The notes under the pieces: generated by a model
Databases searched by the model: none
What the model was told of the DNA's origin: nothing
Seen by the model: only the letters and a program-made list of their open reading frames with translations
Translations under genes and position numbers: made by a program
Assembly (NCBI RefSeq): GCF_050947875.1
Contig: NC_134569.1
Coordinates: 16,159,631-16,223,630, forward strand
Direction: 5' to 3'
DNA: 64,000 nucleotides
Source of the DNA: Dermacentor variabilis
Lineage: Eukaryota; Arthropoda; Arachnida; Ixodida; Ixodidae
Shown: piece after piece, positions 10,978 through 21,329 of the stretch
How the letters are laid out: every line of letters starts with the position of its first letter
How positions within the stretch are numbered: position 1 is the first letter of the stretch

Positions 10978-13745
10978 GGATGGAAGGTTGGATGGAAGGT
11001 AGGAGCGTCCCCTTTGAAACGGGGCGATGGCAGTTGCCACCATGCTCAGATTTTTATTTTGCCTTTTATTTTTATCTGTGTTGTGTGTTACTGAATTTCT
11101 CGATTTTTTTTAAATACGTCTTCCTACCCTTTTAACCTTATGTCACCTCTCTGCTTTTGAGCCACCAATCCTCCAATCGCCTTTTGCTAATTTCCACCGC
11201 ATATTTATTTACATGACTATCATTATCTCTGAACCCTAGGGCCTCAGGAAGGGTGACTCTGGCCACATCAACATCGGGATTGATACCATCACATATTAGT
11301 ATGAGGTGTTCCATTGTTTCTACATATTTACCACACACAGTACATGTGTCTTCTTCTTCATTAAATTTCTTTTTATAGCTCCGCGTTCTAAGAAATCCTG
11401 ATCTAGCTTCAAAGAGTAGGGCACTGCCTCTTGAGTTATCATAAAACGCTTCCTTCCTGATCTGCTGTTTCCAGTATCGATATAGTTCCACACTATGCTT
11501 CTTTTCCATTAAATTTATCCAATTTTTACCTTCCGCATTTTTAACCTGTCATTTAATGCTCTGTCTTTCTTCATCCTCGTGTCTGCCATACTTACTGGTT
11601 AGCTTCCTAGTTCTTTTCCGCCATTGTGAGTCAACGCTCTTTCTGTATAGGTATTTAAACACCTTAGCTGCCCACCTGTTATCGTCCAATTTCCTCAGAC
11701 GTTTTTCGTATAGGATTTTACTCTGAGCTTCCCGTGATTCGAACGATGCCCAGCCCATATCTCCCTGTACTGCTTCGTTTGTGGTTTTCCCATGGGCACC
11801 TAGTGCTAACCTTCCCACAGCTCTCTGATTTACTTCTAGTCTCGACTGAACCTCTGCCCTTAAACACAGGACCGCATTCCCGAAAGTAAGCCCGGGCAGC
11901 ATTACTCCCTTCCAAATGCCTCTCAGTACCTCAAACCTGTTGTAACCCCAGAATGCTTCATGTTTCATTATCCCGGCATCTCTTCGCCCTTTTGCTATTA
12001 GAGACTGTTCGTGCTTTTCCGTGTACATCTGCCCTTTGTTTATCCATACCCCGAGATACTTGTATTCGGCCACTCGGGGTATTTCGTGGTCTTGTATTGT
12101 AAGCTCCTGATCAGTTGTATCGTTGAAAAACATCCCACCGGACTTAGCTGCACTAAAACTGAAACCTAAACTGTCTCCTTCGTCCCCACAGTAATTAACC
12201 AGAGTTTGCAAATCTTCCTGGCTATCTGCTAACAGCACAATATCGTCCGCATACATTAAACCCGGTAATCGTTGCTCAACAACCTTTTCGCCTAATCTAT
12301 ACGACAGATTATACCCTAGATTGCTTCGCTGTAACATTCTTTCCATGCTTATCATATAAAGCATGAACAGCAGTGGTGATAGAGGACAACCTTGCCTTAA
12401 TCCTTTGTGAACCTCGACAGTTGTCGTACTCTTAATTCCTTCCCATGTTATTTCAACATTATTTTCTCGATATAGTTCCTGTAGAAAATCAATTACCTCA
12501 TTACCGATACCTTCAGCTTTTAATATGTTCCACAGGAGTTCCCTGTTCACATTGTCGTATGCACCACTTATGTCCAGGAAGGCTAAATACAGAGGTCTAT
12601 TTTCCGCCTTAGCTATTTCTATGCACTGGGTAAGTACGAACAGGCTATCATCTAAGCGCCTACCACTTCTGAACCCATTCTGAAGTTCTCCGAGTATTCT
12701 ATTACTTTCTACCCATGACTGCATTTTTAATTTCACCGACTGCATCGCCAGCCTATATATAACTGATGTTATCGTAATTGGTCAGAAGGATTTTATGTTC
12801 TTCTTATCACCTTTCCCTGTATAAATTAAACTAATTTTACTCTGTTTCCAGCTGTGCGGAATTGACTTATTTGTTATGACTGCCTCCGATGCTTTTATCA
12901 GCGTTTCCTTGCTTCTTGGGCCAAGTTCATTAATTAACTTGATTGGAATTTCGTCTATCCCCGCGGGCGTGCATTTTGTAACATTTGTTTCCGCCTTTTT
13001 CCAGTTAAGATTGGTCAGTTCTAAGCTGTTTTCTATTATGCTATTCTGTGTTGCTCCCTCACTTGGGGCGATTACCCTATCGTCTTTCATAAATGACTCT
13101 GCTATAACTGAACCAATGTAGTTCACAGCGTCATCTCCCTCTAAACCGTTTCCTTCGACATCGTGAATCTGTTCCTCTTTTCTGTGATTAGCTTTACCCA
13201 GCCAGCTTATATGGTTCCAGAATTTTCTTGACCCCCCTTTAGTTGCATCGCGAACTTCAGCCAGCCAGTGATCAGAGGACTGCTTTATTTTAGCCTGGAC
13301 GAGGACCTGCACTTGTTGTTTCTTTTGTCAATAATATTCCCATTTTTGGCCTATTTCCTCGTCAGATAACTGCGCCCTCTTTGCTTCTCTGTGTTCCCGA
13401 GATGCCCACCGTCGTTGTTCGATGGCCTCTCTAATTTCCTTATTCCACCAACTTCGTGGCTTCCCCTTTCCTCTCCAGTGGTTTACTCCTTTTACTTCTT
13501 TTGTTTTTGTACTAATGAGTACTTCTAACTGATTATAATCCCACCTTTCCATGGGATGTTTCTTTATTGCTTCCTCTATGCCAGCCGCTATTTGCGCGTC
13601 ATTTAATTTTGTGTACTCTTTTTGGCTTCCCTGCATTTCTCTTTTGAGTAGGGCTCCCAACTGTAGACTAATACGCTTATGATCACTTCCGAGGCTGTAC
13701 TTCCGAGGCTGTAAACTGATCACTTCCGAGGCTGTAAACAACAAC
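10978..13745 (-). mobile_element. 5'-truncated non-LTR retrotransposon (LINE), nearly full reverse transcriptase
   Basis: A minus-strand element of about 2.8 kb. Its 5' edge retains only the last piece of an APE-type endonuclease (SLGSDHKRISLQL); then follow the linker, a reverse transcriptase with GLRQGCPLSPLLF and catalytic MYADDIVLLADS, the thumb region, and a C-terminal zinc-knuckle-like CTVCGKYVETMEHLILIC. All four open segments (13,744-13,328; 13,312-12,782; 12,745-11,549; 11,509-11,138) are in the same frame; the first two breaks are single TGA stops, the last sits in a less certain spot. The 3' region holds CCCCTTTGAAACGGGGCG and ends in GGAT-type repeats. A second copy of this 3' region lies at 55,570-55,830. 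Clade not assigned. Confidence 0.9.
11549..12745 (-). pseudogene. LINE reverse transcriptase segment
   Basis: Longest open part of the LINE at 10,978-13,745 (398 codons). It contains the fingers and palm of the reverse transcriptase (FRSGRRLDDSLF, AFLDISGAYDNV with the first catalytic Asp, GCPLSPLLF, YADD) and the thumb. A stop upstream and one downstream separate it from in-frame neighbouring segments, so the element cannot make a complete protein as read here. Target-primed reverse transcription in the nucleus is the family role. Confidence 0.9.
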
Positions 13746-13747
13746 GA

Positions 13748-13890
13748 TTATGAGGCGCCCCATGGTGGCAGATTCTGGATTAATTTTGAACACCTGGGGT
13801 TCTTCAACATGCACCTAAATGTAAGTGCACCGGTGTTTTTGTATTTTGCACCCATCGAAATGCAGCAACCTTGGCCGGGATTTGATCAAT
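13748..13890 (-). mobile_element. SINE fragment (tick tRNA-derived type)
   Basis: Contains CACCTGGGGTTCTTCAACAT, TGCACCTAAATGTAAGTGCA and GGCCGGGATTTGATC, the body and degenerate B-box of a tRNA-derived SINE read on the minus strand. A more diverged copy that keeps the tRNA head lies at 33,345-33,530. It resembles the Ruka-type SINEs I recall from ixodid ticks, but I cannot confirm the family name. Confidence 0.6.
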
Positions 13891-14146
13891 AAAGTAAACA
13901 AAGCGAACACCCCAAACACAACTTAATCGCCTGTCACGTATAATCACGCTTAGTCATTTAGGAAGGCCTTAGTATGGCACACATCAAATCTAACAAACTT
14001 ATAGATAACCTTATGTCTTACAGCTGTTTAGTAATTTGCTATCGCAATCAATGTTTCGCCTTTCAGGTGAGACTGCAATGTCTTGGCTACATGCTTTTTG
14101 TCTTTTTTGCCTCCTCTACTGCCACAAGCCTTTGATCTTGCGCTTC

Positions 14147-14345
<199 letters not shown>

Positions 14346-14464
14346 TTTTAAAAAAAGGAAGCACACACATACCAACACACTCAAAGGAACGCGGGAGTGT
14401 CACAGTCGTTCAAGCAGGTCGCTTGACAGAAGGAACCTCGGTAGCGCCTTCGTAGCCTAGATAG

Positions 14465-14640
14465 CCACCGCCTTATAGCACAACTGGTAGTGCAACGCTC
14501 GTGTAATGCAGAGGTTGTAGGCTCGCTCCCACTGGTGGCATGTTATCTCTTTGTCCGCATTTTTAATTTCCCTTTCTAGATTTCAATTTCAACCACAGCA
14601 GTTTCGATTAAGAAGTTCGAGCACCTCTGTTTTAATCTAT
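14465..14640 (+). mobile_element. tRNA-derived SINE
   Basis: The head has an A-box-like TAGCACAACTGGTAGTGC and a B-box-like GGTTGTAGGCTCGCTCCCAC with tRNA spacing, followed by a body containing CTTTGTCCGCATTTTTAATTT. RNA polymerase III internal promoters of this type drive SINE transcription; here the boxes are diverged. No tRNA acceptor stem can be formed, so it is not a tRNA gene. Confidence 0.65.
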
Positions 14641-15049
14641 ATCGGGTGTCTCAGTTAACTTGAACCAAGATTTTAAAGAAAGAATAAAAATAAAAACGAG
14701 CTCTAGAGAAATTGTATCGACTGCATAGTAGCGGCAGTCGTGTGTACTCAAGCCAGTGTTTTTTCATCATGAAGTATTAATTAATTGATCTTTAATTAGT
14801 GAACATTTTAATTATTGCTTGAATCGCAAACATGTCAATTGCAAAGTTGTAGGGCACCTTAAATAACCTCCGAATCAAGCATTTATTTCGTGCTGAAGTG
14901 TGCCTGGTTATTTTTTCCAAGAAAATACAAAAGACCACGAAATACGTGACATGAAATCGATGTGCGCTCGCGCATTGTTACTCAAGCGCCTCCAAGCAGC
15001 CTTTGAAAGATATACGGCTGCATTCCTTTATCGCCGCATCGTATAAGGC

Positions 15050-18000
15050 TTCGTTATGTAGGATGGCAGTGGTGGTGAAACTTTATTTCTGAAAAGGGTC
15101 CTGGAGGGCGCCCGACTGTTTGTTAAGGTGTAGAGGTAAGATCCGTACACTATTCTAGGGACCATAGTAGAGGGCACCTCCCACGTCGGGATGGGGAGCC
15201 CTAGGTTCTCCACCGCTCTGCGGGTCTTCTGGACATCCCAGAGTTGGTCTTGTAGCTCGCTGCTCCTAACAGTGTCATCCCACTTGTTCTTGTCCTTCAG
15301 ATAGGAGGCCTGCGTCGCGCATCCCCACAACACAACATATGTCCCAAGTTCACATGTCCTCCACAATGTGCACAAATGAATGACCCGTTGTAGTCCGGGT
15401 CGATTCGGCTGATATGCCAAGGACTGGGGTGCGAGTTCGTCTGTAGCAAGCAGAGAGTGACTGACTGCACCCTGTTAAGTCCCTTGTTCGGAAGAGAGAA
15501 TTCTGTACGTCCTAAATAGACGTGCTTGGTGAGCTCATTGTATGTCTGAAGTTGATCTTTAAAGGCCTTTGGAGGAGACGAGGGAATCTGCAGAAGAGCA
15601 CAGCTGGCAAGTCCTCTTGTGGCCCTATGAGCAGATTCGTTAAGGTTCTGCTGTTCACCCGCGAAATCGCCGATAGGGGCTGAGAACCGAACTATAGAGT
15701 GGAGACTAATGTAATGGATCCACCTTCGAGTAATTTAGAAACCTTCGTAGCTACCACTCCCTTAGCAAAGGCACCAGTGGCTGCCCTAGAATCACTATAG
15801 ATTGCCGAGTGCTGCAGATCTAGAAGAGCGAGTGCAATGGCCCTCTGTTCGGCCACCTCCAGATCCTTGGTGTAAACAGAGAGTGCATTGCAGGCTCGTT
15901 CCCGAGTGTCTATTACGGCTGCCGAAAAAGCTTCGCAACTGACGACCTGGGCAGCATTTACGAAGACAGCATCCATATAGAAACCTCAGTTAGATGATCC
16001 TTCGCGCAGGTGAGCCTTCTCCCTTGGTTAAAGAGAGGGTGGACATTCCTGGGAAAGGGTCAAACCACAATCGCGTCCCTGATTTCTTTGCCAAGATGTC
16101 TGACATTACCCTTTTCGCGTTCAGTAAAAAATCCCAGAGTGACCAGAATGTCCCTGCTCGCTCTGGCGCCTGACAACCAGACGACCTATGCTGTGCGCTG
16201 AGCCTCAGTGATTTCCACAAGAGTATTGTGTACTCCTATAGTTTCGATAAGATCTCGGTGGATGCGTTGAATGGTAGCCCCAGGGCTACCTTGAAGACTC
16301 GACGGATGGTGGTATCAAGGTGTTTCTCTTCTGTTTTTTTCCAATCGAACATAGCCGCAACATAAGTAATACGACAAAGGACAAAAGCGTGAAGCCGAAT
16401 GGCACATTCCTCATTCATGCCTCTATTTCTATGGACAATGCGTCGAAGCATTTGTAGAGCATTCTCCACTTTGCCAGTTATCTTTTGCATCATCAAGCCA
16501 TTGGATCCATTACCTTGAATAGTTAGTCTTATGGCTCTGATCGACCCTATTTCAGGGACGCAGTTACCATCCATTTTAAAGAGCACGATATGGCGCCTAC
16601 CATCATGCTACCAAACCTTAGGTTTTCGTCCTGGCCTGGAAGAATGGTAAGAGAGCAATTCCGATTTCCTCAATGAGCATTTGAGGCCCACTGGAGAGAG
16701 GCAGAGTTCTGTGACCCTAATAGCCTCCTGCATACTAGCCTCCAACCCTCCGTCGCTTCCCCCAGCACTCCATAGAGTAACATCATCAGCATAAATGTAA
16801 GCTGGCCAACAATGTTTTGGCCAGCTTTGCCATGACCAAATTGAACAGGAAGGGAGACAATACCGAGCCCTGTGGAGTACCCCTGTCACCTAACTCATAA
16901 AGTTCTGATTTTAAGTCACCGATAGGCAAGGAGCGCTTCTGCCACTCAGAAAGGATTGAACATAGCGGAAGAAGCGTTCCCCAAGATTAAGATCTGAAAT
17001 GGCCCGAAGAACTGCCGTGCGGTGTACAGTCTCGAAAGCCTCCTCTACATAAAGACCGAGTATGACCCTTGTATCGCAAGTTACCTTTTTTATGAGCCTC
17101 TTCTTAATTCTAAGCATAGAGTCCTGGGTTGAAAGTCCTGGCCTGGATCCGATCATGGTGTATGGAATAAGTTCGTTCTCCTCCGAATGGTTCGAGAGCC
17201 GGTTGAGCACGACATGTTCCGCGACCTTACCAAGGCATGATGTCAGAGAGACCGGTCTAAGGTTTGCAAGCCCAAGAGGCTTGCCGGGCTTGGGAATGAG
17301 TACCGTACGTGCATGTTTCTATTATTTCGGAATGCGGCCCTTTTTCCAGATTCTAGTGATTTTCCTGGTTAGGTAACTGACAGAATTATCTTCGAGTTTG
17401 CGCAGAACTCTGTTGGAGATCTCATCAGGGCCAGCGGCAGATCTACTGCTAAGTTCCTGAATCACAAGGCAAATTTCACCCTCCGAGAAATCTCCGCCAA
17501 GGGCATGATTGGGAGACCCCGAGTATCCGATCGATAGGGAGGTGAACGATTGCGTCCTCTCGAGCGGGAAGTACAGACTAGCTCGGTCATCCAACAGCTT
17601 GTCATCTGCCATTTATTTTCTCGCCTTGTGAATAATTTTGCATAGCATATCAACCTTTAAGCGGGTTTGGACTTGAAGCCGTTCTCATCTGAGAGATGTT
17701 TCAGGAGGCCCCAGCCACTGCCTTTGTGGAGTCTGCCATCCAGGGAGAGACGCACCTCGTCCCACTGCTGTCTGCATAGAACTCTACAGTGTTCCTCGAT
17801 ATCCTTATTCAATATTGCTATTCTCTTCTCAAGTCTCCAGTTAAGTCGTTGACCTTTACACTGTGCTAATATCGATTACTTGGCCTTGAGGAAGTGAGCA
17901 AGCCTGGAGTTCATCTTATCCGTTTGGATGTCGGTGACAATAACCCTCTCTGACACCCTGATGCAAGACCCGAGTTGCTCTACCCAGCTTTCTAGCGGCG

Positions 18001-18230
18001 GATCAGCCGATGCTGGGGGTGAGCTTTGGGGGGTTCTCAATTTGCAGAATTTGTCCCAATCAATCACATTATATTCCCTCAGCTGTATAGCGACTACCTC
18101 AATAATAGTCACTGCCCAGATCAATGTTGGTATTGTCCCAAATGGACTCCGCGATCCTCCTGACAAAAGTTAAGTTGGAAGTAGAGTAGGATGACTCCAG
18201 AGGTTTTGCGACCTAACTAGCGTGGTGCGA
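15050..18230 (-). mobile_element. LINE with RNase H domain, degenerate
   Basis: Minus-strand frames in order: end of an APE endonuclease (18,166-17,876, TIIEVVAIQLREYNVIDWDKF), reverse transcriptase pieces (17,612-17,322 with RSAAGPDEISNRVLRKL; 17,210-16,911; 16,889-16,608 with YIYADDVTLW; 16,586-16,236), RNase H (15,976-15,692, with AIALALLD and IYSDSRAATGAFA), and a decayed C-terminal region (15,420-15,028). RNase H behind a non-LTR reverse transcriptase points to the I/R1 group. Several frameshifts make it inactive. The likely 3' end is near GGTGGTGAAACTTTATTTC (15,071-15,089). It sits inside the TIR element at 14,645-20,465. Confidence 0.85.
15660..15976 (-). pseudogene. RNase H domain remnant of the LINE
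   Basis: The frame holds an acidic-residue pattern of RNase HI: E in VAEQRAIALALLDL, then the Asp of IYSDSRAA, followed past a stop by a continuation NESAHRATRGL, where the His-containing last motif would lie. This domain would degrade the RNA strand of the RNA/DNA hybrid. At least one stop splits it. Confidence 0.7.
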
Positions 18231-18789
18231 TAAGCGTCAGCATCTGTGGACGCAATAATGTTGTGCTCGATCATGAGGCACTTGGCATAGCTTTAACCTT
18301 CGCATATCATGAAACAAAGCTACAAGATTAATTCAACCAATGTTTAAAAAAATAAACAAAAAGACAGTGAGCAAAATAACACGAAAAAAAGAAAAAAACA
18401 GCTCTCGGAAGAGTAGAAAAGAGCTAGTCAGGAGTTTATTTCAATAAAGAATAAGCCAAAAGCACATAAGGTGTCTCGGCCGCCCACAAAGGAACATCCG
18501 AAGGTGCAACTGGTTTAGCCACTTACCCTTTCCGTCTCTTGAGCTCCGGAAAAGAGGCAAAACAAAGCAGTTTTTTACCCATTTCTATCTTTGTCACAAC
18601 CTTTTTCTATGCAAGGATAGGGTGTCACCATGAAGGTGCGTTAAACAGTCACGTTTTACACCGATGTTGGGCAATTATTTTCCACTGCCACTTATAGCAC
18701 ATGCTCAAACTGGTCACTGTCTGAAGCAATACCGTACTTCCTTCTTTCCAACACTTCTGCTGTTGCAGCTTTGATTAACGACGTTGAAA

Positions 18790-19735
18790 TCATGTGTCAG
18801 ACTGCTTATCCTTGCTTTTAGGGCATCCGGTATGGTGGTTTCACTGCTATACACGCGGTCTTTCACGTAGCCCACACAAGAAGTCAAGCGATGTCATGTC
18901 TGGCGACATTTGCAGGTCAAGGTGCAGGTCCGTGCCAGCCAATCCACTGTCCAGGAGAAAGCTTGTCGAGCCACGCTCGAGACTGACTACTACTATGCGC
19001 AGGAGCACCATCGTGTTGAAACCGAATGTTCCAAAGCTGCACAAGTGGAACGTTGCAACAGACGTTGGGCACGGGGCCCTAGAGAATGTCGTTGACGTAT
19101 CACTGCGTCGGCGTTGTCAAAAAAGATGGGTCCGATGATGTTGCCAACAAGAATATCGCACCACACATTAAACGACCATAGTATTGATGTTGTGTTTATG
19201 CCAGCCAGTGTGGATTCAAATCACTACAATACTGTGCGTTGCGAAGATTAACTTGCGAGTTTCTGGAGAAATTAGTCTCGTCCGTTCAAAACACGGAAAT
19301 GAGAAAGTCCGGTTCTTCTTCACATTTTGTGAAAATCCAATTGGCAAAGTCTGTTTTCTAAATCTCAGTCTTCAAGTTTTTGATGAAGATGCACATGGTA
19401 CAGGCGCATATGACCGTTTTTTTTTTTTATCCTCCACACTGATGACCTTGAGGTCCCGGCCTCTGCACTGGCATCGCGCACACTTCTGTGAGGGTTAGTA
19501 GCAAAGAAAGCCAAAACATCCATTTCCACTTCTTGAACTACCATCGCAGTCCTGTGCTGTTTCCTAGTGAAGCTACCCGTCTTGCAAAGGACTTTGTATG
19601 TATTAAGTATTGTTGACGAACTATGGCGTCCTCCACAATGCCACATCCGGAATAGCTTGGCCGCCATCCTCGTCGCCGTGCGCCGCTCCCAGAGCCAGGA
19701 TCATTTTAGCCTTCTCATTATTTGTGAAGGGCATG
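18790..19735 (-). pseudogene. Degenerate DDE transposase (IS630/Tc1/mariner-like)
   Basis: Read on the minus strand: an N-terminal helix-turn-helix beginning FTNNEKAKMILALG (about 19,733-19,690), a second HTH (TNPHRSVRDASAEAGTSRSS, then VWRI) and LYHVHLHQKLED at 19,667-19,365. A decayed DDE domain follows, with a frame-shifted FQHDGAPAH-like stretch near 19,010 and PDMTSLDFLCG near 18,910. Many stops and frame changes show a dead copy. It is the likely former transposase of the surrounding TIR element. Confidence 0.75.
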
Positions 19736-20461
19736 ACTGTGTTCTTGAAGAGCAGGTCACTGGCATGGTACCGTTGAGACCTCCCATTATCTACACATTG
19801 ACATGTCAAGCAAAAATGATTTGCGCAATCGACAACAGCATATGCTGGCCGTACACATCGGCCAAAACGCATTAGATGGACATAGCCAGCGCAAGGTTTG
19901 TTTCTATTGCTAAAGGGAACAAAAGGAATGTGCGTTCTGGGCACGCCTATCTGCTGAATAAGATGAGTTTGCAAAATTATAGTCCCAAGTGCGCCGTCAC
20001 AGTTTCCCAACTCTGAAATCCCCACCCCCCCCACCCCCCTTCGCCTACGGCTCCGCTATGCTTAGCAAAGCGTCAGCAGCGTGTTCTCATAATGCCGTGA
20101 CTATCACAAGCATGAAGCCCTGTATCGAGCTGCCATCGCTAGTAAAGCCATGTGTCCGTGGCTATTTGCTTCAAAGCGTTTGAGTAGCGGCACACGAGCG
20201 CGTATCTATTTCGTATTTTAAATGTCTTGCGAGCTTTTGTTTTTTCTCGGAAAAACCAATGAGGCAAAGCTGAGCACGAAACGTTTGATTCGGAGGTTAT
20301 TTGAGGTGCCCTACAACTTTGTAATTGATATGTTTGCGATTCAAAAATAATTAAATGTTCACTGGTTCACTAATTAAAAGCAATTAATAATTTGTGATGG
20401 AAATACTGGCTGCACACGACTACAGCTACTATGCAGTCAGTACGATTTAGATCTCTAGAGA

Positions 20462-20584
20462 AGGGGGTTAGCCGAGGGGCCCGATTTTCATTAATCATAG
20501 CCTAAGAAGCCAAGAAAGACAGTAAAGACAACACAGGGAAATTACTTGTACTTACTGATTGAATTAAAGAAATGATAAATTAAA

Positions 20585-20586
<2 letters not shown>
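20462..20586 (-). mobile_element. SINE tail fragment
   Basis: Reverse complement of the tail seen at 8,560-8,692: GGGGTTAGCCGAGGGG, AGAAGCCAAGAAAGACA and GGGAAATTACTTGTACTTA match. The tRNA head is missing; a TA microsatellite (20,586-20,635) follows. It replaces the outer tip of the transposon's right TIR. Confidence 0.7.

Positions 20587-20635
<49 letters not shown>
20586..20635. repeat. (TA)n microsatellite
   Basis: About 24 TA units immediately left of the LTR-like block. Confidence 0.95.
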
Positions 20636-20636
<1 letters not shown>

Positions 20637-20639
<3 letters not shown>

Positions 20640-21235
20640 GGGGATCGAGGTGCCTCCCCGTGCCTCGTCCCCCAGCACGCACCTTGTGCTTAGCTCGATC
20701 TCTGAAATCACTGCCCTAACGGCAACACGACAGGCATGGCTAGCGTGCCAGAGCTAACTTCTCACTAAACCGGGCTTCTCCTTCCCGGGGTCAAATCAAG
20801 TGTTACCGGGACGTGCCCTGATTGGCCATCCGAGTTGCAGCCCTCAGGCGCACTCTCCAACCGAGATCTCTTCTGCTGAGCACTTTATCTGTGGCTTTAT
20901 CGCCACAGCAGATACTCAAAGGCCTGCAACGAGGTGATTATGTGAGACCTTTGCTCCCGCGACTTCTCGTTCTCGCGCTTGGTGGACCGCTTCCCGGTTA
21001 GCCCTAGTGCAGCGGGCGTGCGTACTCAATCGGTCTTGTGGCGAGCCTTTGCCCGTAAACACCGTGACTATCATACTGCGCGGTATCTCAGGTGAATAAA
21101 CCCGTGCTTGTTGGCGATCTGACTCTGGAGCCTTCTCTGCACCATGTCGGAGAGTTGGGCCCTTTCCTGACCATCGCTCGTAGGGTGAGCCTTGCGCAAA
21201 CTCATCTGCATGATATGTACTCTCTCTCGTCTCTC
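20637..21235 (+). mobile_element. LTR-like block (possible solo LTR)
   Basis: A GC-rich, non-coding block beginning TGTGGGGATCGAGGTGCC and containing AATAAA at about 21,095, inserted between TA and CT/TA microsatellites. Length (~600 bp), a TG start and an internal polyadenylation signal fit a solo LTR. No second copy is in the window, no clear CA end was found, and no flanking duplication can be defined, so this is tentative. Confidence 0.4.
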
Positions 21236-21329
21236 GCTCTCTCTCTCTCTCTATATATATATATAAATCTTGGTTGACTTCATACATGTATTTTAACATC
21301 CCAGGTGTGGCCATGGCTACCAAAGCTAA

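Larger units (their letters stand above)
14645..20465 (-). mobile_element. DNA transposon with long TIRs, interrupted by a LINE
   Basis: The sequence at 14,692-14,960 recurs in reverse complement at 20,222-20,465: GATTCGGAGGTTATTT, GCCCTACAACTTTG, TTTGCGATTCAA, CACACGACT and CTACTATGCAGTC are shared. The left end starts with GGGTGTCTCAGTTAACTT; the right end has lost the matching outermost ~45 bases and is fused to a SINE tail. Inside, on the minus strand, are a degenerate transposase (18,790-19,735) and a foreign LINE (15,050-18,230). Without the LINE the element would be about 2.6 kb. The terminal GGGTGTC is shared with the MITEs at 25,154 and 60,856. Confidence 0.75.
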
